A DNA stretch of 64,000 bases from an uncultured Pseudomonadota bacterium (GCA_937912125.1 CALDOK010000002.1:1-64000), one strand, 5' to 3'. Counted from the first letter of the stretch, positions 1 to 8,762 are shown. Numbers and translations are program-made. The notes: a model not told the origin generated them from the sequence alone.

Positions 1-31
1 GCCCGTTCCTCTTGGACCGGGCTTTCTTCGC
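1..31 (+). terminator. Rho-independent terminator, possibly cut by the window edge
   Basis: A hairpin begins at the first base: GCCCG at 1-5 pairs with CGGGC at 18-22. The stem extends through TCC/GGA with one mismatch to a TCTT loop at 10-13. It is followed by TTTCTTC. This looks like the terminator of a plus-strand gene lying before the window. The stem may continue further left. From about 32 to 164 I see no gene or clear signal. Confidence 0.5.
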
Positions 32-164
32 TTCAGCGCTCTTCGGGTTCCGGTGTGTAGCGCGCCAGGAGCGTGCTTCCCCCGGAACGTCAGCCGCGCC
101 ACGAACTAGGGAACACCAGCGCGCCACGATGAAGGGACCCCCTGTCGTGACGCACGCCGCCCCT

Positions 165-1643
165 CTACCTCCGCCTGATCACCACCTCGAGCTCGCGCTC
201 GCCGGGCAAGACCACGAAGCGGCGATCACCCAGGGCGTACACCCCCCAAGGTAGGCGGCCGGTGAAGCGTCCTGAGTCCGCCACCTGCGAGATGGCGGCC
301 TCGATGGCGGTGCGCTGGTCTGGCGCCATGGGCATGCGCGCGGCGGTGAGGCTTGCACCGCCAGGGCGGTCGTGGAGCTTGACCCGGCCGTAGCTGCGGA
401 CAAGCTCGTCCAGCCACTGCCGCGTCTCCAGGCTGGGCTGCAAGGCCTCGAGGCGCTCTAGCCGGGAGTAGACGGCATCCACCTTGCCCAGGGCTCGGGC
501 CGCTTGCGCGCCTAGGCCGAGGTCCTCGATGGAGGGGACGATGCCGCTGGGGGCCAGGCCTTCGAGGTCGAGGAAGGCCTGCTCCACCCCCTTCCACGCA
601 TTGCGGCTGCCCAGGTGCCGCATCTCGCTGGTGAGCTGATCGTGGCTCGCCCTGGCGGCGGCATCGGGCTCCACGGGCGGCTGTTCTGGGGCAGGCGGGG
701 GAGGGGGCGGGCTCCAGGCGAGGGACTCCGCCCGGACCTGCGCCTGATACCGGGCGACGTCGTAGAGGGTGTTGTCCAGATCAGGAGAGGGGAGGGCGGC
801 GGTGACAAGGGGCGTGCTGCCGCCAGCGCCGTGAACCTGCGGGCTCTGCGGCACCAGGCGCTCGGTGGCCTGAAGCACGCCCAGGATCCACTCCACGGCT
901 TCGTTGGCCGTGACCTGTCCATCCCCACTGCCATCGGCCCAGCCCCGGAGCGCCCCGAGCATCAGGGTGGAGAAGGCGGGCAGCTCTGTACCCAGCAGGC
1001 TGCCGGCGAGCTCGTCGTCCTGGGCCGCGGTGATCAAGACGGTGTGCTCGCTGGGCGCCAGATCGATGGGTGGCATCACAGGGAGCATCTCGCACCCGAG
1101 CTTGTCCAGAGAGCGATCTCGCTGGTTGATGCTGGCATCGATGAGCACGATGTTCCTCTGCTGCGAACCGATCTCGAGCAATCCCTCGAGGGAGCGCCAG
1201 GTGAACGCGCCCTGGATGTAGCCTGGGGCCTCGGGGCCGGCGTCGGGCTGGAAGAACAGCACGTCCGAGCCGTCGCACGAGGGCGAAGCTTGCCCGACGA
1301 AGACGAACCAGAAGGCGGCCTCGGGGCCCGCGTCGAGGGCCGCCTCGGTGACCGCTGCAGCCATGGCTTGGGCCGTGGCCTCGGAACCGACGAGCAGGTG
1401 CAGGTTGAGCGCCGGCATCCCCAGGCCCTGCTCCAGCCAGCGATGCCAAGCGATGGCGCTGTCGGTGGCCCCTGGCACGTCGACCAGGTGGTCGTAGTCC
1501 TCGATGCCGATGACTACGGCGACGTCGTTGGGCCTCGGGATGGCCGCGGTGGTGGGCTGTGACAGGTCGGGCCAGCCCCCTTCGGCGTGTGCGACTGGGC
1601 TCGCCAGCAGGCAGACGAGAGCGGAGAGCCAGAGACGTGGCAT
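165..1643 (-). CDS. Exported caspase-like (peptidase C14) pseudoenzyme
   Basis: 492 residues with a signal peptide (MPRLWLSALVCLLASPVAHA) if translation starts at 1643, which is why I prefer that start; an ATG at 1676 is the alternative. Residues 40-310 follow the bacterial caspase/metacaspase fold: VVIGIEDYDHL strand, GATDSA helix, FWFVFVG strand, NIVLID strand, then a DGSGDGQVTANE segment typical of the family. The catalytic His of the usual SGHG is Gln118 (VGQAS). The Cys usually following the IDA strand is Ser171 (LIDAS). Both dyad residues are therefore missing and the protein should not cleave peptides. A Pro-rich linker (about 370-395) leads to a C-terminal region of unknown role. It stands divergent from thiE. 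A non-catalytic binding or scaffold role in the envelope is inference. Confidence 0.8.
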   Translation of the reverse strand: MPRLWLSALVCLLASPVAHAEGGWPDLSQPTTAAIPRPNDVAVVIGIEDYDHLVDVPGATDSAIAWHRWLEQGLGMPALNLHLLVGSEATAQAMAAAVTEAALDAGPEAAFWFVFVGQASPSCDGSDVLFFQPDAGPEAPGYIQGAFTWRSLEGLLEIGSQQRNIVLIDASINQRDRSLDKLGCEMLPVMPPIDLAPSEHTVLITAAQDDELAGSLLGTELPAFSTLMLGALRGWADGSGDGQVTANEAVEWILGVLQATERLVPQSPQVHGAGGSTPLVTAALPSPDLDNTLYDVARYQAQVRAESLAWSPPPPPPAPEQPPVEPDAAARASHDQLTSEMRHLGSRNAWKGVEQAFLDLEGLAPSGIVPSIEDLGLGAQAARALGKVDAVYSRLERLEALQPSLETRQWLDELVRSYGRVKLHDRPGGASLTAARMPMAPDQRTAIEAAISQVADSGRFTGRLPWGVYALGDRRFVVLPGERELEVVIRRR

Positions 1644-1906
1644 GGGCAAGCTTGGACACCCGGGTTCGAGAGGCATGCGAGGAGGGTCTTGGGCCCCTAG
1701 TCTAACGAACCCCCGCGAGGGCTGTGGGCCGAAGGCTGTCATGTGGTGCGGCCAGCTGTCGGTCCGGTCGCGGACTGGCGCTCCTGCGGTCGCCTGGGCG
1801 CCTGGCTGGATGGCGGGTACGACCGGGGTTAGCGCGTGTCGCGACAAGCTCCAGTCCCCCGATCGCCGAGGTCCAGCTGGTGCGCAGCCCCCAAGGCAGG
1901 ATGGAC

Positions 1907-2512
1907 ATGGGCTTCGAGATTGGCTTCTACGGCATCATCAGCGAGCCAGTGGTGGGCTGGGTGGCCATGGCGGACGCCATGGTGGCCTGCGGCGTGCGAT
2001 GGATTCAGCTTCGCATGAAGCATGGGTCCCCCGCAGAGAGGCTGGCCGTGGCACGCGCCGTGCGCGCTCGCATTCCCGTGGACTTCCACTACATCGTGAA
2101 CGATCATCCGGCCCTGGCTCTGCAGGTCGGCGCCGACGGCGTTCATCTGGGCCAGGGTGACCTCTCACTGGAGCAGGCCAGGGAGGTCCTGGGCTCGACC
2201 GCACTCATCGGGCTCTCCACCCACAGCCCGGATCAGGTGCGGTCCGCCTGCGCTCTCCAGCCCGCCTACATCGGCATGGGCCCGGTCTTCGGAACCACCA
2301 CCAAGCTCGATGCCGAGGCAAGCATCGGGCTCGCGGGGCTCGCGAGCATGGCCCGGGTGGCGACGGTGCCTGCGGTGGCCATCGGGGGCATCAGCGGGTC
2401 CAGGGTGGCAGCTGTCATGGATGCAGGGGTGGATGGATTCTGCGCGGTGGGCCCCGTGAACGCCAGCAGGGAGCCCGCCGCGGTGATCCGATCCCTGCTG
2501 CGGTCGCTGTGA
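1907..2512 (+). CDS. thiE: Thiamine-phosphate synthase
   Basis: About 201 residues, close to the usual length for ThiE, which joins hydroxymethylpyrimidine diphosphate and thiazole phosphate in thiamine synthesis. Family motifs occur in order: WIQLRMK, YIVNDHPALAL, DGVHLGQGDL, GLSTHS, YIGMGPVFGTTTK (phosphate and pyrimidine binding) and the AIGGIS loop near the end of the barrel. The common NDR is NDH here. ATG codons at 1901 and 1907 are both possible; GGCAGG sits six bases before 1907 and directly abuts 1901, so 1907 is favoured. The frame stays open further upstream but lacks conserved sequence. No other thi genes and no TPP riboswitch are seen nearby, so it is a stand-alone gene. Confidence 0.93.
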   Translation: MGFEIGFYGIISEPVVGWVAMADAMVACGVRWIQLRMKHGSPAERLAVARAVRARIPVDFHYIVNDHPALALQVGADGVHLGQGDLSLEQAREVLGSTALIGLSTHSPDQVRSACALQPAYIGMGPVFGTTTKLDAEASIGLAGLASMARVATVPAVAIGGISGSRVAAVMDAGVDGFCAVGPVNASREPAAVIRSLLRSL

Positions 2513-2824
2513 ACGTACGATCTTCCAATCGTCTCGCGCACCGTTTCCCCGCTCAGAGCACCGCGCCGACGATATGGTCATGTGGCGGATGGTTTTCGTT
2601 GCATCGCCGGATCGGCGCCGCCCTACGGGATTCTTGGTGTCTGCCGAAAACAGGCGGACAATGTAGTGGATGGATGGGCGCGTAGCTGGAGGCGCCAGGG
2701 TATTGCTCTGCGCGCATCCAGGTCGCGGGCACTGTGGGCTTCAACGCTCGAGGGGGCGGCTTGAAAGGGCCTCTCGAGTTCCACTACACTCCTGCTCGTC
2801 CGACCCAACCAGCGAGGTGCTCGA
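2513..2824. other. Gene-free stretch between thiE and the next gene
   Basis: 312 bases without a convincing gene. It holds an imperfect hairpin (TGTCTGCC 2638-2645 with GGCGGACA 2653-2660, loop GAAAACA) of unknown purpose. It also holds the promoter annotated at 2761-2790. Short open frames here have no recognisable start context. Its base composition is less GC-rich than its flanks, consistent with regulatory sequence. Confidence 0.5.
2761..2790 (+). promoter_or_regulatory. Sigma70-type promoter
   Basis: TTGAAA at 2761-2766, an 18-base spacer, and TACACT at 2785-2790. It lies 34 bases before the start at 2825, with an AGGTG ribosome binding site between. It should drive the tandem membrane-protein pair. 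Confidence 0.55.
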
Positions 2825-3511
2825 ATGGCGGATTACGACAAGGTCCACCAGCTGCTCGACCAGATCGGCGAGGAGCGTGCAAAGGGCCGAATGCATCGTC
2901 GTGCCTTCACGGCGGGATTTCTGCTCATTTTTGTGATCTTCTTCGGCAACATGTATGCCAAGATCACTGGCTTCGACACGGATGCGTTCATGGTGGAGCT
3001 GCAGTCTCAGGCAGCGACCACCGTGTGGCCCATCTACTCCGCAGAGCTCAAGAAGGTGGCGGATGACGCCATGCCGGCTCTGTCCACGGCCATGGCCGAT
3101 GAAGCTACCAACCTGCTCCCCAAGGTCAGCGAGAAGCTCGAGACCGAGGGCTTGGTCTTCCAGGCCAACATGGCCGAGTTCATGAAGACCTCCCTCGACG
3201 AGGCCTTCGTGACCGCAGCCGAGGCCAACAAGGAGACCCTCGTGGCTCGCTTCCCGCGCTTCTCCGAAGAGCCGGACGCCTACCAGGAGCTGGTCGAGAG
3301 GATGCAGTCCTCCAGCCGCATCTGGGCGCAGGTGCAGCTCGACACCACCTTCGAGAAGCATGTGCTGCTGCTGCAGTCCATCAACGACACCGTCAAGACG
3401 CTCCAGACGCAGGCTGCCGATGAGCGTGCGAAGACCGGCGACCGCTCCATGGAGGACGTGCTGTACCTCATGAGCGATATCTTCAATACCCGTGTCGCCG
3501 GGGAGGGCTAG
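2825..3511 (+). CDS. Single-pass membrane protein with long helical domain, first of a pair
   Basis: 228 residues; I do not recognise a family. The first 24 residues are charged and probably cytoplasmic. One membrane helix follows at about residues 27-45 (FLLIFVIFFGNMY). The remaining 180 residues look almost wholly alpha-helical and rich in Ala, Glu and Lys, with repeated small/acidic heptads, and would lie outside the inner membrane. AGGTG before the ATG at 2825 supports the start. The next gene begins two bases after its stop and has the same plan: charged N-terminus, one helix, helical ectodomain. The two are probably diverged duplicates forming one complex. Function is unknown; an elongated periplasmic spacer or stalk would fit the shape. 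Confidence 0.8.
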   Translation: MADYDKVHQLLDQIGEERAKGRMHRRAFTAGFLLIFVIFFGNMYAKITGFDTDAFMVELQSQAATTVWPIYSAELKKVADDAMPALSTAMADEATNLLPKVSEKLETEGLVFQANMAEFMKTSLDEAFVTAAEANKETLVARFPRFSEEPDAYQELVERMQSSSRIWAQVQLDTTFEKHVLLLQSINDTVKTLQTQAADERAKTGDRSMEDVLYLMSDIFNTRVAGEG

Positions 3512-3513
3512 CC

Positions 3514-4230
3514 ATGACTGCTGACAATGGAATCCAGGATGTCCTCGAGCGTCTCGAGCTCGAGCTCGAGAACGAAGTCAAGGGCAACAAGTCCTTCAAC
3601 ATCGTGGCCGGCATCTTCGTGGCGTTCATCGCCCTGTACCTGATCTGGCTGTCTTCCGCGCTCGGGACCTTGCTGCAGCCCCAGGGGCTCGCCGAGGCCG
3701 CGGCTGGCGCTGCCCTCGATGCGGCTCCGGCGCTGTCCGACAACCTGCGTGAGCTTGTCGTCGAGGGTGCTCCGAACCTCGCTGGCGCGGCATCCACCGC
3801 TGCCATCGACATGATCCCCTCCTACCGCGGTGTGCTCGAGGAGGAGCTTCGGCCTGTCATCGACGAAGTCAGCGCTGTTGTCGCCGCTGCCGCCCTGAAG
3901 AAGATGGTCGAGAACGGCGGCGACGCCGAGGACGGCCTGGCGCTCCAGGAAGCGGCCGATGCGGCCGTGGCTCGCTTGGACTCCGTCCTGAACGAAGCCA
4001 TGGACGAGCCCATCGGCGTCGATGAGCCTACGCCTCGGCAGGTCATCGAGGGCTCCCTCGAGCAGCTCGAGGTCGTGGACCGTGGCCTGAAGCGCCTGGC
4101 GCGCGGTGGCGGCGACTCCGCCGAGCGTGAGCTGGTGTTCGCGTGGCTCAACGTGCTGCAGCAGCACAACGCCGACCGCGACAAGAGCCTGTCCGAGGAC
4201 TACCGCGAGGGCGTGGTCGTCCCCGACTGA
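3514..4230 (+). CDS. Single-pass membrane protein with helical domain, second of a pair
   Basis: 238 residues, family unknown. The acidic N-terminus (about 25 residues, LERLELELENEV) precedes one membrane helix at about 30-48 (FNIVAGIFVAFIALYLIWL). A 190-residue Ala/Glu/Asp-rich helical domain follows. It starts two bases after the preceding stop, so the two are co-transcribed and probably translationally coupled. The layout and length match the upstream neighbour, although clear residue identity is low by eye, which suggests an old duplication. The helical part carries many aliphatic/acidic alternations compatible with coiled-coil contacts between the two products. A GC-rich hairpin at 4251-4274 follows the stop. 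Confidence 0.8.
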   Translation: MTADNGIQDVLERLELELENEVKGNKSFNIVAGIFVAFIALYLIWLSSALGTLLQPQGLAEAAAGAALDAAPALSDNLRELVVEGAPNLAGAASTAAIDMIPSYRGVLEEELRPVIDEVSAVVAAAALKKMVENGGDAEDGLALQEAADAAVARLDSVLNEAMDEPIGVDEPTPRQVIEGSLEQLEVVDRGLKRLARGGGDSAERELVFAWLNVLQQHNADRDKSLSEDYREGVVVPD

Positions 4231-4245
4231 CGCTCCGAGTCCATC

Positions 4246-4274
4246 AAAAACGGCCGGCCCTCTTGGGCCGGCCG
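4246..4274 (-). terminator. Rho-independent terminator of the repeat lipoprotein gene
   Basis: Perfect 10-base arms CGGCCGGCCC (4251-4260) and GGGCCGGCCG (4265-4274) around a TCTT loop. On the minus strand the stem is followed by TTTTT (plus-strand AAAAA at 4246-4250). It therefore ends the minus-strand transcript of the gene stopping at 4296. The stem may also stop the plus-strand pair ending at 4230, which has no U-tract. Confidence 0.85.
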
Positions 4275-4295
4275 CTCTGCTTCAGGGGCTGGCGA

Positions 4296-5849
4296 TCAGG
4301 GGTAGAAGCTCGAGTAGGAGTTGAGCTCCCGAATCTCCACCACCGAGCCGCTGGTGTCGACCTCTTCGGTGTAGACCATGCCGAGGCGCTCGACGAAGTA
4401 CATGGTGGCCACGACCTCGCGGTCGAACATGCCCAGGCCCATGGCGTCGGTGAGCTTGTACTCGTTCTCGATGACCAGGGCGTCGAAGGTCCCGGCGGTG
4501 ATGGTGATGGTGTCCATGCCGATGATGGTGTAGACACCCGAGGCGATCCAAGCGGTGCCCATGGAGGCGTCGGCAGCTTCGTAGCCGTACGCCCAGGTCT
4601 CACCGGGGACCATGGAGGCCTCGTCGAGCAGGAACTTGCGCGGGTTGGTGTATGCGGCGCTGAGGGCCGCTGTGCCGTGCATGATGTAGTCGAGGCCGGT
4701 CATCGAGACGCCGCGGCTGTTGCAGGTCCAGTACTCGTCGATGATGGTGGCGGCGCCAGTGGTGTCGGTCAGGGTGCGCTCGAGCACGGCCTCGCCCAGG
4801 GAGGCGTCCCATGAGGTGATGAGCACGTCCTCGACATAGACCACGCCGTCACGGGTGGTGTCGTAGGTGCGCAGAGCCGCGGAGCCGTTGGCCAGGGGCG
4901 CGTAGAGGTTGCAGTAGCCGTCCTCGTCCACGTCGCCGTCGCAGTCGCTGTCGAGCCCATCAGGGGCGCTCTCGTCGCCGTCGGGGTTGACGGTGGCGTC
5001 GCTGTCGTCGCAGTCGTCGCCGTCGCAGTCGGCATCCACGAAGCCGTCGCCATCGACGTCGGCGTCGTCGGTGATGCCGTTGCAGTCCTGATCGATGCCG
5101 TCGCCGCACAGCTCGATCCCATCGGGGCTGATGCTCGAGTCGTCGTCGTCGCAGTCGTCGCCGCTGTAGTCGGCGGAGACGAAGCCGTCCTGGTCGCAGT
5201 CGTAGTCGTCGAACGTGCCGCAGTCCTGGTCCACACCGTCGTAGCAGGGGTCGGCTGCGCCGGGATGAATGGCGTCGTCGGTGTCGTCGCAGTCGTTGCC
5301 GTCGTGCTCGGAGGACTCGTAGCCGTCGCCGTCTTGGTCGAAGTCCGAGCCGCCGTCGCAGTCTTGGTCCACGTCGTCGTACCAGATCTCGGTGGCGCCA
5401 GGGAAGGCGTCGGCGTCGGCGTCGTCACAGTCGTCGCCGTCGCACTGCTCGCCCTCGAACCCGTCGCTGTCGCAGTCGCACTCGGTGTCGCCGTCGCAGT
5501 CGTGGTCGATGAAGTCGCCACACTCGTCGTCGGCCCCGGGGTGGTAGGTGGCGTCGGAGTCGTCGCAGTCGTCGCCGCCGCTGGCCTCGCAGTCGTGGCC
5601 GTCGCCGTCTTCGTCCACGAGGTCGCCGTCGGCACAGTCGTTGTCGATGCCGTCACAGGGGAGCTCGTCCGCGCCAGGGTTGACCGCCGCGTCGGCGTCA
5701 TCACAGTCGCCCTCGGCCACGGTGTAGCCGTCGTTGTCGTCGTCGGCGTCGGTGTTGACGGGACCGGTGTCGTCGACCTTGGAGTCGGTGTCCGCCGGGT
5801 CGCAGGCCATCAGACCGAGGGCCAGCATGAAGAGGGGCAGGGTGCGCAT
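4296..5849 (-). CDS. Lipoprotein with six MopE-type Asp/Cys metal-binding repeats
   Basis: 517 residues. A lipoprotein signal (LALGLMAC, lipid Cys at about 16) marks it for an outer membrane or surface location. Residues 40-330 hold six imperfect repeats built on GDDCDDxDxxxxPGAxE followed by DGxDxDCDG. This is the acidic Cys-bearing motif family found with MopE and common in Myxococcota surface proteins; calcium or copper binding is family knowledge, not shown here. The DNA of this part is itself repetitive (GTCGTCGCAGTCGTCGCC-like units). The last 190 residues are an ordinary beta-rich domain without a recognised family. GGAG lies eight bases before the ATG. The gene lies 42 bases downstream of the HtrA-like protease in the same direction, and a terminator follows it. 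Confidence 0.85.
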   Translation of the reverse strand: MRTLPLFMLALGLMACDPADTDSKVDDTGPVNTDADDDNDGYTVAEGDCDDADAAVNPGADELPCDGIDNDCADGDLVDEDGDGHDCEASGGDDCDDSDATYHPGADDECGDFIDHDCDGDTECDCDSDGFEGEQCDGDDCDDADADAFPGATEIWYDDVDQDCDGGSDFDQDGDGYESSEHDGNDCDDTDDAIHPGAADPCYDGVDQDCGTFDDYDCDQDGFVSADYSGDDCDDDDSSISPDGIELCGDGIDQDCNGITDDADVDGDGFVDADCDGDDCDDSDATVNPDGDESAPDGLDSDCDGDVDEDGYCNLYAPLANGSAALRTYDTTRDGVVYVEDVLITSWDASLGEAVLERTLTDTTGAATIIDEYWTCNSRGVSMTGLDYIMHGTAALSAAYTNPRKFLLDEASMVPGETWAYGYEAADASMGTAWIASGVYTIIGMDTITITAGTFDALVIENEYKLTDAMGLGMFDREVVATMYFVERLGMVYTEEVDTSGSVVEIRELNSYSSFYP

Positions 5850-5891
5850 GTGGGGCTCCGGGGAGAGAACGCAGGGGGGAGACTGGAGAGG

Positions 5892-8762
5892 TTAGTCGGT
5901 GGAAGGCCGGCTCGCCAAGGACGAATCGACCCGACGCGTGGTCCAGCCGTCGGCTCCGTGTTCGATGAGAACGGTGGGCCAGTAGACCGTGTCGGTGAGC
6001 AGGGTGGTGACGTCGCGTACGTGCTTGAGGCTCTCGACCTCGAGGCGAACGGCGTCGCCATCCTGAAGGTCCACCACCGCCGCGAGGAATTCGTCCAGGT
6101 TGGCCACCGGCTTGCTGTTGACGCTCCGGACCAGGGTGCTGGCCTTGAGCCCGTAGTGAGCGGCGGGACCGCCGTACCAATACCAGGAGACGTACAGGCC
6201 GCTCGCGGGCTCACCGTAGGCCATGCTCACAGGGGAGTGGGGCTCGTGGAACAGGGCACCGGCGAAGGAGACCACGCGCTTGACGCCCAGCCCGTCCAAG
6301 ACCAGGGGAGTGAGCGCTACGTCCTGGACCGCGCCGTCGTGCAGGCGGGTGATGGCGACCTGGCCCTCGGAGCCCTGGACCATGGCCTCGAGGGTGTGGG
6401 GGCGCGTGACCGGGACGCCGTCGACGGCCAGCAACACATCGCCGCCGACCAGGGATCCGAAGGCAGGGGCCTCGGGGTGGGTGCGCACGATCTCGAGGGC
6501 TTGACGTCGCTGGGGATCGGCGTCGGCGAGGCGAGCCACCCAGTCGGCCGGAACCCCGCGGTCGGCCGCGGCCGCGAGGCTGATGGGCTGGACCTCGACG
6601 CCCAGATCCCGGAGGCCCTGTGGCACATCGCCCGAGCCTGGGGTGAGCAGGTCCGTGAGGTAGTCCACCGGCAACCCGATGAAGTTCCCGCCGTCGCTAT
6701 CGACGTTGAAGGTCCACAGGCCCACCACTCGCCCCTGGTCGTCGGCCAGCACGCCGCCGATGGACGAGGCGTGCTCGGCCAGCTTGTAGGCCTCGGTGTT
6801 GGTCTCGCGGAAGGCGGGAGGGGAGGGGAGGAAGCCCGAGATCGCATCGACCCGTGAGATGGTGGTGGCCTGGGTGACCACCCGCATGTTGGAGGTCAGG
6901 CCTACCTGGACGACGTCGTCGCCCGCGTCGAGGTCTGTGCCAGGCAGCAGCTGCGCGCTCTTCACGGGGACGTCGCCCAGCGCCGCGGGGTCATAGCGGA
7001 GCAGCGCCAGGTTGTGGCGAGGGTGGAGGTAGATGACCTCGGCGGGCACGCGCACCGATCCCGCGAAGGTGAGCACGGCGTCGCCCAGGCCGATGGGGAC
7101 GGTGCCGCGGTCGGTGTAGACCAGGCCGCGCTCGGCGTCGACCACCAAGCCCGCGCCCACATAGGTCCAGCCTTCGACGCCCTCGGTCCGGTAGGGGATG
7201 GTGAAGCGGATGTGGCAGAGGGAGGGCGCGAGGATCGCCGCCACGGGATCGCGCACCTGCTCGAAGCTGCCTGTTGGGGCGGGGCCCTGGGGCGGCTCCA
7301 CGGAGCCAGGGGCGGGCCCGCTGAGCTGGGTGCAGTCCCACAGCCCCTTGGAGTCGTCGCGCTCACAGCGCTGCATGGGCGCCCATCGATGGTCGATGGT
7401 GAGGGAGGCGACCTCGTTCTGGCGAGGCGTGCTGAGGTCACGGTAGGAGACGCGGACGCGCTGACCGTCGGGCAAGGACGTCAGGATGCTCTGCAGCGCG
7501 TCCAGGCTGGGGATGGGCTCGCCGTCGATGGCGTCGATGACGGCACCGGTGGGGATGCGCGCGCGCCTGAAGGCGTAGCCGGGCTCCACCAGCACCACGC
7601 CCTTGGCGGGCACGTTGTGGTTGCGCGCGAGCTGCAGGGAGGTGGTGTGCAGGATGGCCTGGGAGAACTCGAGGTAGCTCGTGGGCACCAGGGCATGGAG
7701 ATCGTCCACAGGCAGCTCGACGCCGATCTGCTCGCCCCCTCGCTCGATGAGCACGCGCACGGTCTGGCCCACCCTGGCGTCCAGTTGGTCTTCTACGAGG
7801 TCGAAGCTGACGGCGGGGAGATCGCCGATGGTGACCAGGATGTCCCCAGGCGCCAGCTGCCCGTCGGCGGGACCGCCCGGGATCACCTCACGAATGACGA
7901 GCATCCCCGTGGCGCCCGCCTGGTGCGTCCGGACCAGGGTCTCGGTCTCAGGCCGCAGCCCCAGCCGCCGCAGCTCTTCGAAGGGCTCGAGGCGGTACAC
8001 GGCTTGCAGAGTGCCCCGGGCCACAGGCTCGTCGTTGCGAAGCTTCTCGAGCACGCGCTTGGCACGGTTGACCGGGAGGTAGAAGCTCGAGGCGGCGCTG
8101 CGGCTGCCCCCGGCGTTCAACGCCACCACGGCGCCACTGACGTCCACGACGGGCGAGCCCGATGAGCCCCCGGAGGTGGAGGTGGCGGCCTGGTAGTAGA
8201 AGGTGTTGGCGTCGTTGTAGGAGCTCTGCCCGTAGAAGGGCGCGGGCCGGTCCAGCCGCGCCAGGGTGCCATCGAGGATGGAGAGCTTCTCGCCGGCGTC
8301 GTTGCCCATCACCCGGATCTCGACGCCCACCCTGGCCCGCTCGGGGGCCAGCTCGAGCTCCTCGAGCTCCATGAAGCGCACCTTGGAGGGGTCGAAGCGG
8401 TAGAAGCCGAAGTCGTGCACCGGGTCGCGGTAGATGGCGTGGAGCTCGACCTCTTCGTTGTCCTGGAAGATGCCCCGAGCGCGCACCGGGCCCACGTGGA
8501 CCATGTGGCGGTTGGTGAGCACCAGGCCCAGATCCTTGTCGACGACGAAGCCGGTGCCTTGGGAGGAGGAGGCGCCCTCGGTGTCCAGTGAGCGGGTGAC
8601 CGATAGCTGGATGGACAGCACCGAGTTGGTGACCCGAGACACGGTCTCGGCCCAGGGGTCCCGGGGCGCGCGTCGCGCATGGGCCGGCCAGGGCGCCGCC
8701 AGCAAGGCCATCAAGAAGAGACAGAAGGAGGCGCGGACGAGGGCTTGGACGGGTGCACGCAT
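5892..8762 (-). CDS. Double-protease HtrA of Nma111/Deg7 type, exported
   Basis: 956 residues with a signal peptide from the ATG at 8762 (to about residue 29). The first trypsin-like domain keeps the triad: His86 in TNRHMV, Asp117 in VHDFGFY and Ser201 in GGSSGSPV. Two PDZ domains follow (around 320-400 and 410-500). A second trypsin-like fold comes next (about 545-715) whose triad is gone: TDRGTV for His, RHNLALL for Asp, SSIGGVL for Ser. Two more PDZ-like modules end the protein; one contains SWYWYGGPAAHYGL, a stretch I associate with yeast Nma111p. This active-protease/PDZ/dead-protease/PDZ order is that of eukaryotic Nma111p and plant Deg7 rather than bacterial DegP, which has one protease and two PDZ domains. 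Expected role: periplasmic protein quality control. Confidence 0.88.
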   Translation of the reverse strand: MRAPVQALVRASFCLFLMALLAAPWPAHARRAPRDPWAETVSRVTNSVLSIQLSVTRSLDTEGASSSQGTGFVVDKDLGLVLTNRHMVHVGPVRARGIFQDNEEVELHAIYRDPVHDFGFYRFDPSKVRFMELEELELAPERARVGVEIRVMGNDAGEKLSILDGTLARLDRPAPFYGQSSYNDANTFYYQAATSTSGGSSGSPVVDVSGAVVALNAGGSRSAASSFYLPVNRAKRVLEKLRNDEPVARGTLQAVYRLEPFEELRRLGLRPETETLVRTHQAGATGMLVIREVIPGGPADGQLAPGDILVTIGDLPAVSFDLVEDQLDARVGQTVRVLIERGGEQIGVELPVDDLHALVPTSYLEFSQAILHTTSLQLARNHNVPAKGVVLVEPGYAFRRARIPTGAVIDAIDGEPIPSLDALQSILTSLPDGQRVRVSYRDLSTPRQNEVASLTIDHRWAPMQRCERDDSKGLWDCTQLSGPAPGSVEPPQGPAPTGSFEQVRDPVAAILAPSLCHIRFTIPYRTEGVEGWTYVGAGLVVDAERGLVYTDRGTVPIGLGDAVLTFAGSVRVPAEVIYLHPRHNLALLRYDPAALGDVPVKSAQLLPGTDLDAGDDVVQVGLTSNMRVVTQATTISRVDAISGFLPSPPAFRETNTEAYKLAEHASSIGGVLADDQGRVVGLWTFNVDSDGGNFIGLPVDYLTDLLTPGSGDVPQGLRDLGVEVQPISLAAAADRGVPADWVARLADADPQRRQALEIVRTHPEAPAFGSLVGGDVLLAVDGVPVTRPHTLEAMVQGSEGQVAITRLHDGAVQDVALTPLVLDGLGVKRVVSFAGALFHEPHSPVSMAYGEPASGLYVSWYWYGGPAAHYGLKASTLVRSVNSKPVANLDEFLAAVVDLQDGDAVRLEVESLKHVRDVTTLLTDTVYWPTVLIEHGADGWTTRRVDSSLASRPSTD

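Noticed and set aside
1644-1906. TPP riboswitch upstream of thiE
   Set aside because: I could not find the THI-box core (CTGAGA and its partner) or the usual paired arms in the 263 bases upstream.
4900-5720. Dense GTCGTCGCAGTCGTC-type repeats that could look like a CRISPR or satellite
   Set aside because: Units are irregular, without equal spacers, and translate in frame into the Asp/Cys protein repeats.
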